From Allofrancisella frigidaquae (GTDB lineage Bacteria; Pseudomonadota; Gammaproteobacteria; Francisellales; Francisellaceae), in contig NZ_CP038017.1 of NCBI RefSeq assembly GCF_012222825.1, positions 1,302,001-1,366,000 on the forward strand: a DNA stretch of 64,000 nucleotides, in the 5' to 3' direction. The translations under genes were made by a program, and so were the position numbers. Within the stretch, counting starts at the first letter, position 1. Each line of letters opens with the position of its first letter. Positions 55,736-64,000 of the stretch are shown here, in pieces. The notes below the pieces were generated by a model, which was not told where the DNA came from, searched no databases, and saw nothing but the letters and a program-made list of their open reading frames with translations.

Positions 55736-56917
55736 ATGTATAAAATAACAAAACCGTCTTTACTCATACTTATTTTGATGGTCTCATTAGGACCATTTGG
55801 TGATACTATCTACGCCCCTGTGTTGCCTGAGCTAAAAAAAATTCTTGCTACTGACTATTCACATGTGCAACTTACTATAACCTCATATTTACTAGGCTAT
55901 TCTATTAGCCAAGTATTATATGGACCTTTATCTGATAGATATGGTCGTAAACCCTTAATCCTCACTGGAGCTATTTTTTTTATATTCAGCTCTATAATAT
56001 GCATATTTGTTGATAGTGTAGAAAATTTAATCTATGCAAGGTTACTACAAGGCTTTGGGGCTGCTGCTGGTGGAGTAATAGCTACTGTTGCTGTAAAGGA
56101 TGCTTTTGAACTAAAAGAGCAAGGATATATCTTTGCCATCATGAATATTGCTTTCGTTTTGGCACCTGCTGTTGGGGCAATATTAGGGGTATTCCTAACA
56201 CCGGTACTAATCTTTTGGATACTCCTTGTAGCATCTAGTTTTTTATTTATAAACGTTGCTTTATTTTTCCCTGAGACTATAAGAAAAAAAAATATAAATG
56301 CATTAAAACCAAAATATCTAATTGTAAACTATTTATCTCTCTTTAAAGATCATCAATTTTTTTTCGCAACATTTGTGTTAGGTATTAACATTAGTGTCAT
56401 TTATGCTTGCTTAATAGAAGCTCCCGATATTTTTTTAAACATTCTTAAGCTTGATAAATTTAGCTTCTTATATTTACTTACATTAATAGTTGTAGCTGTG
56501 GTTTCTGGCTCACTTGTATGTGCTAAGATAAGCCGTATAATAGCTTACAAGTATTTAGTCAACTTCGGCATGCTTTGTACACTTATCTCTGGAATTTTAT
56601 GTGTTTATGCATTTAGAGAACTAACTGACATAGAGCTTTCATTAGCTTTAACAGCGATACTGTCACTAACATTTACTGGAGTTTCTTTTAGTGTGCCACT
56701 ACTGACTCCTATAGCTTTAGAAAACTTCTCTTCAACAGCTGGTGCAGCATCATCAATTATGGGATTTATGCAAATGGGAATAGCCTCCATAACTACAGCC
56801 ATTATGAGTCAAATTGGCTTAGGAAGTGAGTTTGTTTTATCGTTTGCGTTCATAATATTACCCACTATTGGTCTTGCTATATTTTTACCTTATAGTTGTT
56901 ATTTCTTAAAAAAATAA
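55736..56917 (+). CDS. Bcr/CflA-family MFS drug efflux transporter
   Basis: A 393-residue inner-membrane protein with 12 predicted helices. The N-terminal YAPVLPELKK, the DHA-type motif LYGPLSDRYGRKPLIL between helices 2 and 3, and ARLLQGFGAAAGGVIATVAVKD are characteristic of the DHA1 Bcr/CflA subfamily. It may export drugs or a metabolite. It starts 6 bp after bamB, with a GGGG-like site, and may be part of the same transcript. Confidence 0.88.
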   Translation: MYKITKPSLLILILMVSLGPFGDTIYAPVLPELKKILATDYSHVQLTITSYLLGYSISQVLYGPLSDRYGRKPLILTGAIFFIFSSIICIFVDSVENLIYARLLQGFGAAAGGVIATVAVKDAFELKEQGYIFAIMNIAFVLAPAVGAILGVFLTPVLIFWILLVASSFLFINVALFFPETIRKKNINALKPKYLIVNYLSLFKDHQFFFATFVLGINISVIYACLIEAPDIFLNILKLDKFSFLYLLTLIVVAVVSGSLVCAKISRIIAYKYLVNFGMLCTLISGILCVYAFRELTDIELSLALTAILSLTFTGVSFSVPLLTPIALENFSSTAGAASSIMGFMQMGIASITTAIMSQIGLGSEFVLSFAFIILPTIGLAIFLPYSCYFLKK

Positions 56918-56967
56918 TTACTATGTGTATTAGTTAATTTTAGAATATATATCTTATAATAAATATT

Positions 56968-58851
56968 ATGCAAAACTATAATGCTAAATCTATAGAAGTG
57001 CTGACTGGTCTTGACCCCGTTAAAAAAAGACCAGGTATGTACACAAATACAGAAAACCCAAACCACCTTGTTCAAGAAATCGTGGATAATAGTATCGATG
57101 AGGTGCTTGCCGGTTTTGCGGATAATATCCAAGTGACTATCTATAGTGATAACAGTATCGAAGTTATTGACAATGGCCGTGGCATGCCTGTAGATATACA
57201 TCCTGAACATAAAATATCAGGGGTTGAACTTATTATGACAAAACTTCATTCCGGTGGTAAATTTAATAATAAAAACTATACTCATTCGGGTGGCTTGCAT
57301 GGTGTAGGTGTATCGGTAGTAAACGCTTTATCAAATCGCCTAGAAGCAGAAGTAAAAAGAGATGGTAAAATTTATAGCATCTTCTTTGAAGATGGTTTTA
57401 AGACAAAAGATCTAGAAGTTATAGGTTCTGTTGGTAAAAAAAATACTGGTACAAAAGTCAGATTTTGGCCTAATAAAAAGTATTTCGATGACACTAAGGT
57501 TAATTTAAAAGCACTAAAAAACCTACTTGAAGCCAAAGCTATACTTTGTAAGGGTCTTACTATTAAATACTCTAACGAGCAAAAAAAAGAAAATCATACT
57601 TGGCATTTCAATACAGGTTTAAAAGGTTACTTAGATCATAAGCTTGGTACGGATACCTTACCTTTAGAACCATTTTTTATAGATAATTTTTCAAATAGTG
57701 AGTCTTACATAGATGCTGTTTTTTGCTGGTGTGACTCTCCCATAGAATATATAAAAAATAGTTACGTAAACCTAATTCCAACTCCACAAGATGGTACTCA
57801 CGTTGCAGGATTAAAAAATGGAATATACGATGCTATTAGAACTTATGTAGAAAAGAACTCTTTGGGTCTAAAAAATGTAAAAATAACTGCTAATGATTCT
57901 TTTGCTCAACTAAACTATGTAATATCTGTAAAAATTCCAAATCCTCAATTCTCTGGACAAACAAAAGAAAAACTGTCAAATAAAGATGTAACCTCTTTTG
58001 TAGCAACTACAGTGAGGGACATACTTACAATTTGGCTTAATCAACACCCCAATGAAGCTCGCGAGATAATCGAAAATATTAACAAAATAGCCCAAAAAAG
58101 AATTAATGCTGATAAAAAAACGACTCGTAAGCGCATTATGAATACTTCTATTCGTTTACCAGGCAAACTTACTGATTGTATTAGCTCAGATATAAACTCC
58201 ACAGAACTTTTTATAGTTGAAGGAGATTCAGCGGGAGGATCAGCAAAGCAAGCTCGTGATAAAAATTTTCAAGCTGTAATGCCTCTTAAAGGGAAAATCC
58301 TAAATAGCTGGGAACTAGATGCTGATTCAATTATGAACTCTCAAGAAGTCCATAATATAGCTACAGCTATTGGTGTTGATCCTGACAGTGATGATATTTC
58401 TGGGCTAAGATACAATAAAGTTTGTATCCTTGCTGATGCTGATTCTGATGGTTTACATATTGCTACTTTATTATGTGCTATGTTTCTAAAACATTTTAGA
58501 AAGCTCATAGAAAATGGTCATATATACATTGCTCAACCGCCTCTATTTAGGATAGATATTGGTAAAAATACTTTTTATGCCTTAGATGAGCTTGAAAGAG
58601 ACTCCATACTTTCTCAGCATGCTAAAACTAACAATAAAGTAAATATAATGCGTTTTAAAGGTCTAGGAGAGATGAACCCTACTCAGTTAAGGGAATCAAC
58701 AATGGATATATCTTCAAGAAGACTAATACAACTTACAATTTCAGATACACACAAAGATAGTGAGACCCTAGACATGCTTTTAGCAAAAAAAAGAGCCAAA
58801 GACCGCCGTGACTGGCTAGAAAGTTATGGTGATAAAGCTATTATTGAATAA
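56968..58851 (+). CDS. parE: DNA topoisomerase IV subunit B
   Basis: The ATPase subunit of topoisomerase IV, decatenating daughter chromosomes with ParC. The 627-residue protein has the GHKL ATPase motifs VQEIVDNSIDEVLAG and VIDNGRGMPVDIH, HSGGLHGVGVSVVNALS, and the TOPRIM region EGDSAGGSAKQARD near 418 with ILADADSDGLHI. It lacks the GyrB insertion, which separates it from gyrB. Full length. Confidence 0.95.
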   Translation: MQNYNAKSIEVLTGLDPVKKRPGMYTNTENPNHLVQEIVDNSIDEVLAGFADNIQVTIYSDNSIEVIDNGRGMPVDIHPEHKISGVELIMTKLHSGGKFNNKNYTHSGGLHGVGVSVVNALSNRLEAEVKRDGKIYSIFFEDGFKTKDLEVIGSVGKKNTGTKVRFWPNKKYFDDTKVNLKALKNLLEAKAILCKGLTIKYSNEQKKENHTWHFNTGLKGYLDHKLGTDTLPLEPFFIDNFSNSESYIDAVFCWCDSPIEYIKNSYVNLIPTPQDGTHVAGLKNGIYDAIRTYVEKNSLGLKNVKITANDSFAQLNYVISVKIPNPQFSGQTKEKLSNKDVTSFVATTVRDILTIWLNQHPNEAREIIENINKIAQKRINADKKTTRKRIMNTSIRLPGKLTDCISSDINSTELFIVEGDSAGGSAKQARDKNFQAVMPLKGKILNSWELDADSIMNSQEVHNIATAIGVDPDSDDISGLRYNKVCILADADSDGLHIATLLCAMFLKHFRKLIENGHIYIAQPPLFRIDIGKNTFYALDELERDSILSQHAKTNNKVNIMRFKGLGEMNPTQLRESTMDISSRRLIQLTISDTHKDSETLDMLLAKKRAKDRRDWLESYGDKAIIE

Positions 58852-58863
58852 AAGGAAAAAAAT

Positions 58864-59397
58864 ATGAAAACTTTATGGAAACTTTTAAACGAAAAATTAA
58901 CTATCATCATCATAACTTTGCTAGGTATTTTATGTATAGTCAATTCAACCATCAGTAAATATCAAAAATCCCAAGTCATTCAGGGACTGATTAATACTGT
59001 TGAGTGGCAGTTTGGCTCTTTTGACAGTACCATAGGTTACATTGAAACATATACGCAAAAAACAAAAGACTGTAAAAATAATGATCAAAAAACTTGCGAT
59101 GATGCAGAAATAAATAATTACAAACAGTTTGCAATGTCTGATTTTAACTATTCTGTTAGAAGCTTAGAAAATACTATAGTTAAATATAAGCAACTATATG
59201 AACTACTAGGAAAGAAACAGGAATTCCATTTTCTTACAAATCAATATGATAAAAATAAAGCTGTTACAACACAAATATCTGACTACAAAGATTTGGTAAA
59301 GAATCTAGATCTCATAAAAGAAATTAGTAAACAAAACTCTGACACAATTGCTAACCTTTATCAAAATGCTATGGAATATTATTATTCTAACTTGTAA
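58864..59397 (+). CDS. Membrane-anchored protein of unknown function
   Basis: A 177-residue protein with a single N-terminal hydrophobic helix (LTIIIITLLGILCIVNSTI) and a helical, charged remainder, probably periplasmic. Two Cys (KDCKNNDQKTCDD) could form a disulfide. No family is recognised. It starts 13 bp after parE with an AAAGGAAA site, so it is probably cotranscribed with it. It converges with ampD. Confidence 0.7.
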   Translation: MKTLWKLLNEKLTIIIITLLGILCIVNSTISKYQKSQVIQGLINTVEWQFGSFDSTIGYIETYTQKTKDCKNNDQKTCDDAEINNYKQFAMSDFNYSVRSLENTIVKYKQLYELLGKKQEFHFLTNQYDKNKAVTTQISDYKDLVKNLDLIKEISKQNSDTIANLYQNAMEYYYSNL

Positions 59398-59423
59398 AAC
59401 TGTTAGCATTTAAAATAGTACAT

Positions 59424-59948
59424 TTAAAAAACTACTTTGCTCCAATCAAAACATCTACCAGGATCGGTTTTTCGTTGTGGCGCTATCTCTTGGTGTCCTA
59501 CTATATCCTTCAAAGTTGGATAGCTTTCTTTCAAATCTTTCAATAAAAGATTTAAAGAGATGTATTGTTCTGTTGTGTATGCTGACTTATCCGTACCTTG
59601 TAGCTCTATACCTATAGAAAAATCATTACAATTTTCTCTACCATTATAACTACTAACTCCTGCATGCCAAGCTCTATCATCTACAGCAACAAACTGAAAA
59701 ATTTCACCATCTCGCTTGATATAAAAATGCGCAGAAACTTTTATATCTCTAAGACTTTCAAAACTAACATCTATACTACAGTCTAAAATATTTGTAAATA
59801 GTTTCTCAACGTTGGAATTATTGTACTGACCTTCTGGCAAACTTATACAATGCACAACTACCAAATCAACTTCAACGTTAGTTGGACGTTGGTTAAAATT
59901 TTCACTTAAAATTTGTGTTGCTTTTGAATACCAACCTTGTTCAAACAT
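59424..59948 (-). CDS. ampD: 1,6-anhydro-N-acetylmuramyl-L-alanine amidase AmpD
   Basis: A zinc amidase that cleaves anhydromuropeptides during cell-wall recycling in the cytosol. The 174-residue protein has VVHCISLPEGQYNN (His 33), DDRAWHAGVSSYNGRENCNDFSIGIELQG and the C-terminal GHQEIAPQRKTDPGRCFDW (His and Asp zinc ligands). No signal peptide, matching AmpD rather than AmiD. It is divergent from the PAP2 gene. Confidence 0.95.
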   Translation of the reverse strand: MFEQGWYSKATQILSENFNQRPTNVEVDLVVVHCISLPEGQYNNSNVEKLFTNILDCSIDVSFESLRDIKVSAHFYIKRDGEIFQFVAVDDRAWHAGVSSYNGRENCNDFSIGIELQGTDKSAYTTEQYISLNLLLKDLKESYPTLKDIVGHQEIAPQRKTDPGRCFDWSKVVF

Positions 59949-60020
59949 CTTAGGCTTTATTTATAACATATGGTAATATTACAACTCTATCAGTTAACCG
60001 AATGATTTTAAATAAACAGC

Positions 60021-60671
60021 ATGAAATATTTAGATTTAAAACTTATAAAACTTACTGGATTATACGGAATTCTTACTTTAGTATTAGCTACCTTAAGTTA
60101 TAATTTTCTTGATATAAAAATCGTTAATCTAATACACACCAAAGATTTTTTTGGAGCAGGAATCAGTAGTGTTGCAACTATGTTTTCAAAAATATTCTCT
60201 ACAAAGGTATGGACGGTTATAGCTATTTCAGCAACGATACTTTGTATCTTTAAATACATAAAATCAAAAGAACCTTCTATTAAAATTTACACCCTCTCTC
60301 TTTCATTAATACTAGCTAGCATTGTAGCCAGCATTGTAAAGATTATACTAGCAAGATACAGACCAGAAATGCTTATTTTAGATAATAACTATGGCTTTCA
60401 CTTTTTTTCTTTAAAGAAAATGTTCAACTCAATGCCATCAGGACACACAACATTATCATTTGCTGGACTTTTAGCGTTTGCCAATTTTTTTAATAAGAAA
60501 TATATTACTGCTGTAGCTATATTGCTAGCTTGTTTTGTAGCTATTAGTAGAGTGATAATATTAGATCACTATATATCTGATGTTCTTATAGCTGCATATA
60601 TAGGTGTATTTTCATACTTATGGGCAAAAACTTTTGTAGAAGCTCAGGCAAATTATAAAAGTGATTTTTAA
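60021..60671 (+). CDS. PAP2-superfamily membrane phosphatase
   Basis: A 216-residue inner-membrane protein with about six helices. The phosphatase signature is complete: KIILARYRPE (K-x6-RP), SMPSGHTTLSFAG (PSGH), and SRVIILDHYISDV (SR-x5-H-x3-D). It could act on undecaprenyl pyrophosphate or be a lipid A phosphatase of the LpxE/LpxF kind, both PAP2 enzymes in Francisella. The sequence does not let me choose. Confidence 0.88.
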   Translation: MKYLDLKLIKLTGLYGILTLVLATLSYNFLDIKIVNLIHTKDFFGAGISSVATMFSKIFSTKVWTVIAISATILCIFKYIKSKEPSIKIYTLSLSLILASIVASIVKIILARYRPEMLILDNNYGFHFFSLKKMFNSMPSGHTTLSFAGLLAFANFFNKKYITAVAILLACFVAISRVIILDHYISDVLIAAYIGVFSYLWAKTFVEAQANYKSDF

Positions 60672-60838
60672 GTTGTTTAAACAGACCTTGCTTTTCAAAC
60701 ATCTGAATTATATCGACTACTTGATCTAATATGGATGATCTGTTGCAAACTGTCATTAGACGGGTGGTAACTGGTAACCAGGATTTACACAATCATTTGG
60801 AAAGAGCCCACATAAATTGCTTTGGCTTATAATATTAA

Positions 60839-61951
60839 CTAGTCAATAACGTTACCATGTTGATTGATAGTAATACTATAATCTTTATCTATAGCACTTC
60901 TGATTGCATTCTTGAAAGAATAGTAATAATTTACATTTATGCTTTCTGCTAATTCCTTTACAGCAGTAATATTTTTATCAGCTAGTTTCAATAAATCTTC
61001 ATAATTAGAAGTTTTTTTATTAAGGAGAAAACCAGTAAAAAATTTGTTAAGTACATTAGCAGTATCTAAATCAATTTGGTGATCTTCTTGTAAAAAGGCC
61101 AATTTCGTTAATATTCTATCAATAGCTTCTTTTTTTTCTTTATAATCTAAAAAACCCAGCTCTGAAAATAAGATAAATTGCTCTTCAAGGCACTCATAAT
61201 CTTCATATGTTAAATTTTTAGATAAATTAGGGTACCCTTTAAAAACATTTTTCTGGCCAAATACTACTCCTTTATCTTTGTTAAAGGTATCAAAATAATA
61301 TTTTGCGTTGACATCTCCTGCAGATCTAAAGCGTTGTTTATCCGAGAGTCTTCCAGCCTGTCCAGTAAAACCCTTTACTGTAAACTCCTTAGAGTAATGT
61401 CTTTTAATTTGATTTCTAAGGTTATCAATTAAACTGCCTTTTACTGAATTTTTCACTTCAGTTCTCAATATGTTTGAGCTCAGACTGAAATTTCTTCCAT
61501 AATAACAACTATCAGCACTAAAACAAACTATACACTCTATATTTACATTCGATACTCCAATTGAATTAAGAAACTTTCCTATAATTTCTCCAACATAGTT
61601 TACACTAATATAGTAACATTCCTTATTTGTCGAGGCATCTTTATATAAGTAGATATTATCTACTGGAGAACCATGCGCGTGTATACTAATCTTTTTGATG
61701 TTTTTACATTGACTCAAAACTCTAGGGTTCATTATATATGCAATTTGAGCACTATTTTCTACTTCAATATATTTAGTATCATTACTATAATAATAATCCC
61801 CTTCATCAATTTTTTCACTTATTACTATAGCTAATTCTTCATATCTCTTATCCAAAACATATGTTTTTGAAATTGTGGAACAATTTAGGCATTGATTATT
61901 TTGATTCAATGTACCATATGAATAACACAGACTACATATTCCCATCTCCAT
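60839..61951 (-). CDS. Zinc-ribbon plus clan-CD-like cysteine-peptidase-like protein
   Basis: A 370-residue protein without a signal peptide. Residues 6-24 form a Cys4 zinc-ribbon pattern (C6, C9, C21, C24). The middle shows KKISIHAHGSPVDN (His 93-Gly 94) and, about 50 residues on, VNIECIVCFSADS (Cys 143), the His-Gly then Cys order of clan-CD peptidases such as caspases or C80 toxin peptidases. Later KDKGVVFGQKN resembles the protein at 30872. The C-terminal third is helical. No firm family. It is located between PAP2 and rppH, in the opposite direction to PAP2. Confidence 0.5.
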   Translation of the reverse strand: MEMGICSLCYSYGTLNQNNQCLNCSTISKTYVLDKRYEELAIVISEKIDEGDYYYSNDTKYIEVENSAQIAYIMNPRVLSQCKNIKKISIHAHGSPVDNIYLYKDASTNKECYYISVNYVGEIIGKFLNSIGVSNVNIECIVCFSADSCYYGRNFSLSSNILRTEVKNSVKGSLIDNLRNQIKRHYSKEFTVKGFTGQAGRLSDKQRFRSAGDVNAKYYFDTFNKDKGVVFGQKNVFKGYPNLSKNLTYEDYECLEEQFILFSELGFLDYKEKKEAIDRILTKLAFLQEDHQIDLDTANVLNKFFTGFLLNKKTSNYEDLLKLADKNITAVKELAESINVNYYYSFKNAIRSAIDKDYSITINQHGNVID

Positions 61952-62019
61952 CCCTCAAGATCCTTTTACTAAAAAAAAATAATATCACAACGAGTTAAAT
62001 TCTGATAATTATTTCATGA

Positions 62020-62493
62020 TTATGTGCAGCGTACATAATCTTTAAAATAAGTCAGAGCTTTACGATAAGTCTCTTGCTTAAAGTAAACAACATGATTTAT
62101 AGGATACCAGTAGCTAACCCAGCGCCAGTTATCAAATTCTGGTGATTTATTAGCTTCTAAATCTATATTATCTTCCGAAGATTTGAGTCTTAGCAAAAAC
62201 CATTTTTGTTTTTGCCCTATACAAATAGGCTCCTTATTTCTGATTAAAGCTTCTGGTATGTCATATTTGTACCAATCCCTAGTCGAGGCTAAAACCTCGA
62301 CATCATGAGGACGTAACCCCACCTCTTCATGCAATTCACGATACATAGCTTGTAGTGGCGTTTCTCCTGAGACTACTCCACCTTGAGGAAACTGCCAAGA
62401 TGTTCGGTTACGACGTTGCCCCCAAAATACTCTGTTTTGCTTATTGAGCAATACAACAGCAACGTTTGCTCGATATCCATTTTTATCTATCAT
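62020..62493 (-). CDS. rppH: RNA pyrophosphohydrolase RppH (NudH)
   Basis: Removes pyrophosphate from the 5' end of mRNAs to start their decay. The 157-residue protein has the RNWQFPQGG-like RTSWQFPQGG and the Nudix box GETPLQAMYRELHEEVGL (39-60). The N-terminal GYRANVAVVLLN is family-typical. Full length. Confidence 0.96.
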   Translation of the reverse strand: MIDKNGYRANVAVVLLNKQNRVFWGQRRNRTSWQFPQGGVVSGETPLQAMYRELHEEVGLRPHDVEVLASTRDWYKYDIPEALIRNKEPICIGQKQKWFLLRLKSSEDNIDLEANKSPEFDNWRWVSYWYPINHVVYFKQETYRKALTYFKDYVRCT

Positions 62494-62624
62494 TATATAA
62501 AAAAATTTCTTTTACCTAACCTATATTCTAAACTAAAATTATAAAGATTAATATTTTTCTACAGTATTAAGTAAATATTAAATACAAACTGGCAAAAGAT
62601 TTGTTTTACATTTAAAAGAAACTT

Positions 62625-63470
62625 TTATTTTAACCCTAACTCTTTTAGCCTTTCGTTCAAAAAATCGCCTGCTTGAGGGTACTTTTGTGATAAGTAAACA
62701 TCTGATTTAGGATGTATGAAACAAGGTGTAGAAATCCTATCAACGTTTTCAGCTTCACCCTCTGGTTTTACTACTCTATGTTTAGTCGCAATATACTCTC
62801 CATTTGTCATTTCTTGGAGCATATCACCTATATTTACTATTATAGACTCACTATCACATGGTACATCGTACCATTGGTTATTAGTTGGTGACAAAACTTG
62901 TAAACCGGGTGAAGATGCTATTGGCAATAATGTTATAAGGTTTATATCTTCATGAGCTGCAGCCCTTATAGCACCTGGATCTTCATTCCCCTGTATTGCT
63001 GGATAATGTAATATTCTCAACAAAGTACCAGATTCAGAAATAGTATCTCGAAGCCTCATAGGTAACTTATCAGCTACTTTAGGATCCATATAGTCATCGA
63101 TCCACTGTAATAAAGTCTTACCAAGCTCTAGCATCTGATAAAACATTTTTTTAGCAGCGTCACTTACCTCACTAGGGTATCTCCCCCATGGAAAATACAA
63201 ATGGTAAAAGTGTTTTATATCTTTAACCTTTTCACCCTTAGCTATTTCTGATACATCTTTTGGAAAATAACCATCCTGCTTCTCAATGTCAAATTTATAT
63301 ATTTGAGCTTTATCAGACTTTAAAAAATCTTCCCACTCCTTATAAACTGTTTGAATTAAACTCCAATCTATAGGATGAGTTTTTAATACAGCGAAACCAG
63401 TTTCTTTCAGAGACCTAGTAAAATCCTTAGCAGCACCATCAGCGTAATAGTCAACACTCAAAATATTCAC
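62625..63470 (-). CDS. 2-oxoglutarate/Fe(II)-dependent oxygenase, isopenicillin-N-synthase-like
   Basis: A 281-residue non-haem iron oxygenase of the DIOX/IPNS fold. The iron ligands are H173-x-D175 in AAAHEDINLITLL and His 231 in ATKHRVVKP, with Arg 245 and Ser 247 of RIS for 2-oxoglutarate, so the site is complete. The N-terminal DIOX_N part is present. Substrate unknown. It stands alone between rppH and xerD. Confidence 0.87.
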   Translation of the reverse strand: MNILSVDYYADGAAKDFTRSLKETGFAVLKTHPIDWSLIQTVYKEWEDFLKSDKAQIYKFDIEKQDGYFPKDVSEIAKGEKVKDIKHFYHLYFPWGRYPSEVSDAAKKMFYQMLELGKTLLQWIDDYMDPKVADKLPMRLRDTISESGTLLRILHYPAIQGNEDPGAIRAAAHEDINLITLLPIASSPGLQVLSPTNNQWYDVPCDSESIIVNIGDMLQEMTNGEYIATKHRVVKPEGEAENVDRISTPCFIHPKSDVYLSQKYPQAGDFLNERLKELGLK

Positions 63471-63632
63471 TTAAAGCTCCATTTTATCTTTAAAATTATA
63501 CAGCCAATTAAAGTAGCATCAGCAAGCCTTTAGGTTTTTGGCAAAAACTTGCTTAATAGAGTAAGTCTAGTACAATTCTAACAAGTTATCATTATAAAAT
63601 TATTAAAATTTTTTTTTATAAGATCACCCCTA

Positions 63633-64000
63633 CTAACCTCTAGGATGGTGTTTCTGGTAAATTTGTTTAAGCCTATTCTGTGAAATATGCGTATATATTG
63701 TTGTAGTAGAAACATTACTATGCCCTAGTAATAACTGTACAGATCTTAAGTCAGCTCCATGATTAAGCAAATGAGTAGCAAAAGCATGTCTTAAGGTATG
63801 TGGAGATATATCTGTATCTATCCCCGCTGTTAAAGCATAATGTTTTATACGATGCCAAAATGATTGGCGAGTAATCCGCCTAAAATGCTTACTTACAAAA
63901 ACTGCCTTTTCTTTGAACGTTTTTATTAGATTTGGTCTTACTTCATTAAAATATTTTTGTAAATACTCTAGAGCATATTCGCCTATTGGAACTATACGTT
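63633..64000 (-). CDS. xerD: Site-specific recombinase XerD, 3' part
   Basis: The last 122 codons of a tyrosine recombinase run off the right edge. Visible are [16 protein letters not shown] (His/Arg of the active site), [15 protein letters not shown] with the catalytic Tyr, and the terminal KHHPRG, which matches the XerD tail better than XerC. XerD acts with XerC and FtsK to resolve chromosome dimers at dif. The N-terminal part lies outside the window. Confidence 0.9.
   Translation of the reverse strand, partial: RIVPIGEYALEYLQKYFNEVRPNLIKTFKEKAVFVSKHFRRITRQSFWHRIKHYALTAGIDTDISPHTLRHAFATHLLNHGADLRSVQLLLGHSNVSTTTIYTHISQNRLKQIYQKHHPRG

Noticed and set aside
60672-60838. A short plus-strand gap with GGTAACTGGTAACC near 60769 and CTGTTGCAAACTG, and an overlapping 68-residue minus-strand frame.
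   Set aside because: The repeats are too short, the frame overlaps the PAP2 gene end, and there is no ribosome site.
1-64000. CRISPR arrays, rRNA genes, riboswitches and a canonical parS site.
   Set aside because: No regularly spaced direct repeats, rRNA-like stretches, recognisable aptamer leaders or TGTTTCACGTGAAACA-type palindromes were seen by eye.

Overview
The window looks like chromosome from Francisella or a very close relative. The base composition is strongly AT-rich. The protein at 42269..42700 matches the Francisella 17 kDa lipoprotein LpnA (Tul4) as I remember it, with an LpnB-like paralogue beside it. Two tandem outer-membrane proteins resemble the Francisella DUF3573 / LbtU-like porin family. 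No rRNA, CRISPR array, complete insertion sequence or prophage was recognised. Two tRNA genes lie near the left end.

Layout. 1-1165: a frameshifted secreted lipoprotein gene running off the left edge, then tRNA-Val and tRNA-Ser. 1344-3971 (minus): a decaying accessory operon made of a dienelactone-hydrolase remnant, a host-attachment family protein, a phosphoribosyltransferase and an erythromycin-esterase-like protein. 4116-19136: mostly conserved genes (metG, an ACS-type transporter, yciO, yciB, glk, ubiE-ubiJ-ubiB, hinT, comF, a degenerate methyltransferase, murB, murA, der). 19289-24010 (minus): a lipase-like hydrolase and the two porin-like genes; the first porin is frameshifted at poly-A/poly-T tracts inside its signal peptide. 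24179-30438: malic enzyme, ribF, ileS, lspA. 30872-33195: a clan-CD peptidase-like protein, an orphan and a lipoprotein. 33343-41350: rlmE, a GDSL hydrolase, a glutamine amidotransferase, parB-parA, topA, a 306-bp inverted-repeat element and an O-antigen-ligase-like protein. 41529-45710: lpnB-like, lpnA, a Mth938-like protein, prlC, yraN. 46065-50274: two large eukaryote-like enzymes. 50329-64000: prmC-prfA-hemA, yfgM-bamB, a Bcr/CflA transporter, parE, ampD, a PAP2 phosphatase, a second clan-CD-like protein, rppH, a 2-oxoglutarate oxygenase and the 3' part of xerD.

Most of the window is ordinary core genome for peptidoglycan, ubiquinone, translation, envelope and chromosome segregation. The unusual layer is five stand-alone genes without Sec signals set between core operons: 19289, 30872, 46065, 48805 and 60839. 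They carry folds typical of effectors: a GFSRG lipase, two His-Gly/Cys clan-CD-like proteins, a PPP-like phosphatase fused to an apparently intact ubiquitin-specific protease, and a peptidylarginine/agmatine-deiminase-type enzyme. The neighbouring pair at 46065-50274 could together alter phosphorylation, ubiquitination and arginine residues of a eukaryotic host. That function is inferred from motifs only.

A second theme is gene decay and possible switching: a broken lipoprotein start, a hydrolase remnant with a one-base deletion, a homopolymer frameshift in a porin, and a 7-bp tandem repeat just upstream of the LpnB-like gene.
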